This document shows, piece after piece, positions 35,501 to 37,602 of a stretch of DNA of 37,602 nt. The translations under genes were made by a program, and so were the position numbers. Positions within the stretch are counted from its first letter, which is position 1. Every line of letters begins with the position of its first letter. The notes beneath the pieces are model-generated. The model saw only the letters and a list, made by a program, of their open reading frames with translations, was not told the origin of the DNA and did no database searches. The stretch comes from Vibrio nigripulchritudo ATCC 27043 (GTDB lineage Bacteria > Pseudomonadota > Gammaproteobacteria > Enterobacterales > Vibrionaceae): NCBI RefSeq assembly GCF_000222685.1, contig NZ_AFWJ01000262.1, forward strand, positions 1 to 37,602, read 5' to 3'.

Positions 35501-35995
35501 ATGTCAGTAACCGTATTAGCTGTCATCGGCGCACTTATTATCGTAGGGCTGGCGTCGTACGCAGGCTATCTTTTACTGCAACTTAAAAAGCAGAAGGAAT
35601 TGCAGGCGAAACATCAGGCGCTGGCGATTGAAAAACGCAATTCGAACATTTTCGAAAACGTAGACACTCTATGTGCCGCGGCGATTCAGGGTCAGTGTGA
35701 CCTGGCGGAAATCAGCATTCGTGTGTATTGCATTCTGGACTACGTACAGGGTGAAGATCGCATCGACGTAGACGCAGAGTATCCAGCCACGGCAGAGCTA
35801 TACCACGTTGTGAAAGACATGGCTCGTGGTGAAGACAGACAAAATCTGCCGAAGAAAGAGCGTATGCAGCAAACGCTGGAGCGCCAGAAAGCAGAAGCAC
35901 GTTTGACTGACGACATCATCGAAGAGCTCAAATCGCTTCGAGAAAAGATCAAACCTCTGAACAATCAGATCAACATCAATATGGTCGCATCTTAA
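35501..35995 (+). CDS. DUF2489 family protein
   Basis: A 164-residue protein with one N-terminal membrane helix (about residues 4-26, VLAVIGALIIVGLASYAGYL) and a soluble helical remainder facing the cytoplasm, given the lysines after the helix. It fits the uncharacterised DUF2489 family, found next to yihI in Vibrio and relatives. No catalytic motif is seen. The gene begins 11 bases after yihI. A hairpin at 36033-36059 may end the unit. Confidence 0.8.
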   Translation: MSVTVLAVIGALIIVGLASYAGYLLLQLKKQKELQAKHQALAIEKRNSNIFENVDTLCAAAIQGQCDLAEISIRVYCILDYVQGEDRIDVDAEYPATAELYHVVKDMARGEDRQNLPKKERMQQTLERQKAEARLTDDIIEELKSLREKIKPLNNQININMVAS

Positions 35996-36032
35996 TTCGC
36001 CTATCATCTAGTTAGTCTTTTCGACATCAAGA

Positions 36033-36064
36033 TCATCCCGGATCCGTAATCTGGGATGACCTTT
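36033..36064 (+). terminator. Hairpin after the DUF2489 gene
   Basis: TCATCCC (36033-36039) pairs with GGGATGA (36053-36059). The T run is short (CCTTT), so this is a weak terminator. Confidence 0.5.
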
Positions 36065-36188
36065 AGGTGCGAGTGATCTCACTAGCACTTCTGAACATTT
36101 CTATTATTAAATCCATCAGGGTATGCCATCACAGACAGGGTGATATGGCAAAATATGCCCCTAAGCACTAACTGGAAGCACAACAAAA

Positions 36189-37562
36189 ATGTCTAGTGAG
36201 CAAATTGTTTGGGATCAAGCTGTATTAGATAAATACAATTACTCAGGGCCGAGATACACCTCTTATCCAACCGCGTTGGAGTTTCACGAAGCGTATACGA
36301 TTGCTGAGTTTGATATGGCTTGCGCGCAATACCCAGAGCGCCCGCTGTCGCTGTACGTGCACATTCCTTTTTGTCACAAGCTTTGCTACTACTGCGGCTG
36401 CAACAAAGTCATTACTCGTCACCAGCACAAGGCCGATGATTACCTTGATATTCTGGAGCACGAAATTCGCCAGAGAGCGTCTTTGCTTCAGCAGCGTCGT
36501 GTCACTCAACTGCACTTTGGTGGCGGTACGCCCACCTTTCTCAGCAAACCTCAAATTTCTCGTTTAATGGCGTTGTTACGCCAGGAATTTCGCTTTGAAA
36601 ACGATGCCGAAATCAGCATCGAAGTGGATCCGCGTGAGATTGAGATGGATATGCTGGATCACCTGCGAGACGAAGGTTTTAACCGCTTGAGTATCGGTGT
36701 TCAGGATTTTGACAAAGACGTTCAGAAGCTGGTGAACCGTGAGCAGGACGAGCAGTTCATTATCGATATGGTCGAACGCGCCAAAGAGCTGGGTTTTCGT
36801 TCTACCAATCTGGATCTGATTTATGGTTTGCCAAAGCAGACTCAGGAAACGTTCGCCAAAACGTTAAAACAGGTTTTGAAAATGCAGCCGGGGCGTTTGT
36901 CGGTGTTTAACTACGCCCACATGCCACAGCTTTTCGCCGCGCAGCGTAAAATCAAAGATGCCGATTTACCTGAATCAACGGAGAAAATGGCAATTTTGCA
37001 GCAAACCATCGCGACCTTAACCGGAGCTGGTTACCAGTTTATTGGTATGGATCACTTCGCACAGCCAGACGATGAACTGGCGGTTGCCCAGCGCAATGGC
37101 GTGTTGCACCGTAATTTCCAGGGTTACACCACGCAAGGCGAGTGTGATTTGGTTGGTTTTGGGGTTTCTGCGATTTCCATGATTGGTGACAGCTACGCTC
37201 AAAACCAAAAAGAACTGAAGAAGTATTACGCTCAGGTGAATGAAATGCGCCATGCGTTGTGGAAAGGGGTGTCACTAGATGCGGACGACTTGCTTCGCCG
37301 TGAAGTTATCAAACAGCTGATTTGCAATTTCAAACTGGACAAGCGTTTTATCGAAAGCGAATTCAATGTGAACTTTACCCAGTATTTCAAAGAAGACATG
37401 GAACTGCTGCAAACGTTCATCAATGATGAGTTAGTGGAAGTGGATGACAATGAAATCCGTGTAACGCTGCGTGGTCGATTATTGATTCGAAACATCTGCA
37501 TGTGTTTCGACAAGTACCTGAGAGATAAAGCGCGACAACAGCAATTCTCGCGAGTGATATAA
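36189..37562 (+). CDS. hemN: Oxygen-independent coproporphyrinogen III oxidase
   Basis: A 457-residue radical-SAM enzyme that converts coproporphyrinogen III to protoporphyrinogen IX without oxygen. The cluster cysteines are Cys62, Cys66 and Cys69 in CHKLCYYCGC, at the same positions as in E. coli. GGGTPTFLS is the SAM-binding glycine motif, and PRYTSYPTA near the start and YGLPKQTQETF are family features. It allows haem synthesis in low oxygen. I found no convincing FNR site upstream. A 13-base tandem repeat spans its stop codon. Confidence 0.97.
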   Translation: MSSEQIVWDQAVLDKYNYSGPRYTSYPTALEFHEAYTIAEFDMACAQYPERPLSLYVHIPFCHKLCYYCGCNKVITRHQHKADDYLDILEHEIRQRASLLQQRRVTQLHFGGGTPTFLSKPQISRLMALLRQEFRFENDAEISIEVDPREIEMDMLDHLRDEGFNRLSIGVQDFDKDVQKLVNREQDEQFIIDMVERAKELGFRSTNLDLIYGLPKQTQETFAKTLKQVLKMQPGRLSVFNYAHMPQLFAAQRKIKDADLPESTEKMAILQQTIATLTGAGYQFIGMDHFAQPDDELAVAQRNGVLHRNFQGYTTQGECDLVGFGVSAISMIGDSYAQNQKELKKYYAQVNEMRHALWKGVSLDADDLLRREVIKQLICNFKLDKRFIESEFNVNFTQYFKEDMELLQTFINDELVEVDDNEIRVTLRGRLLIRNICMCFDKYLRDKARQQQFSRVI

Positions 37563-37576
37563 ACGAGTGATATAAA
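37551..37576. repeat. 13-base tandem duplication at the hemN stop
   Basis: CGAGTGATATAAA occurs twice in a row, at 37551-37563 and 37564-37576. The first copy contains the hemN stop codon TAA at 37560-37562. A recent slippage duplication is likely. Confidence 0.8.
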
Positions 37577-37602
37577 AAAGGGGCTTCACGCCTAATGCCG
37601 AT

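Overview
This window looks like a stretch of the large chromosome of a Vibrio species (Vibrionaceae, Gammaproteobacteria). The evidence is the gene order gorA-rlmJ-prlC-asnC, uspA-ftnA-uspB, hdfR/maoP, rmuC-ubiE-ubiJ-ubiB-tatABC, hemB, polA-spf-engB-cytochrome c4 and yihI-hemN, a recognisable Spot 42 RNA, a long Vibrio-style RyhB RNA, and an AsnC, FtnA, HemN and PolA whose key residues fall at or within one position of the E. coli numbering. Most of the window is core genome at close to half GC.

Layout. 1-285 is the end of a peptide-type ABC transporter ATPase. 286-844 is a gene-poor gap with one possible 51-codon gene and a terminator. 845-5846 holds glutathione reductase, RlmJ, oligopeptidase A and AsnC. 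5896-6158 is a nested inverted-repeat element that lies just before a periplasmic-sensing PAS-PAS-GGDEF-EAL protein. 9477-13885 holds RsmJ, an unknown Cys/Lys-rich protein behind a Fur-like site, UspA, ferritin, UspB and a YhiN flavoprotein. 13915-18003 holds a Nudix hydrolase, an orphan LacI regulator, HdfR, MaoP and an EamA transporter. Two related TA-flanked miniature elements sit here, one at 16547-16596 and a longer one at 18025-18300. 18427-24456 is the rmuC-ubi-tat block.

24580-25967 is an AT-rich two-gene insertion between tatC and a convergent TatD-family gene. It encodes a 282-residue protein with hydrophobic segments in its second half, followed with a 1-base overlap by a three-helix membrane protein. 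I could not identify either by name. I infer a membrane-acting toxin and its immunity protein, and this is the best candidate here for an undescribed system.

25964-37602 returns to core genes: TatD-family hydrolase, HemB (magnesium-type metal site), a GNAT enzyme, the RyhB gene with Fur operators, a DnaA-box/GATC cluster, polA, Spot 42, EngB, cytochrome c4, a methyltransferase overlapping yihI, a DUF2489 protein and HemN.

How it works together. Several loci concern iron and haem: ferritin, RyhB, HemB, HemN, cytochrome c4 and the Fur-box protein. A second group concerns ribosome assembly and modification (RlmJ, RsmJ, EngB, YihI). A third concerns quinone synthesis and protein export (UbiE/J/B, TatA/B/C). 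Calls rest on reading translations and motifs by eye; no database search was possible.
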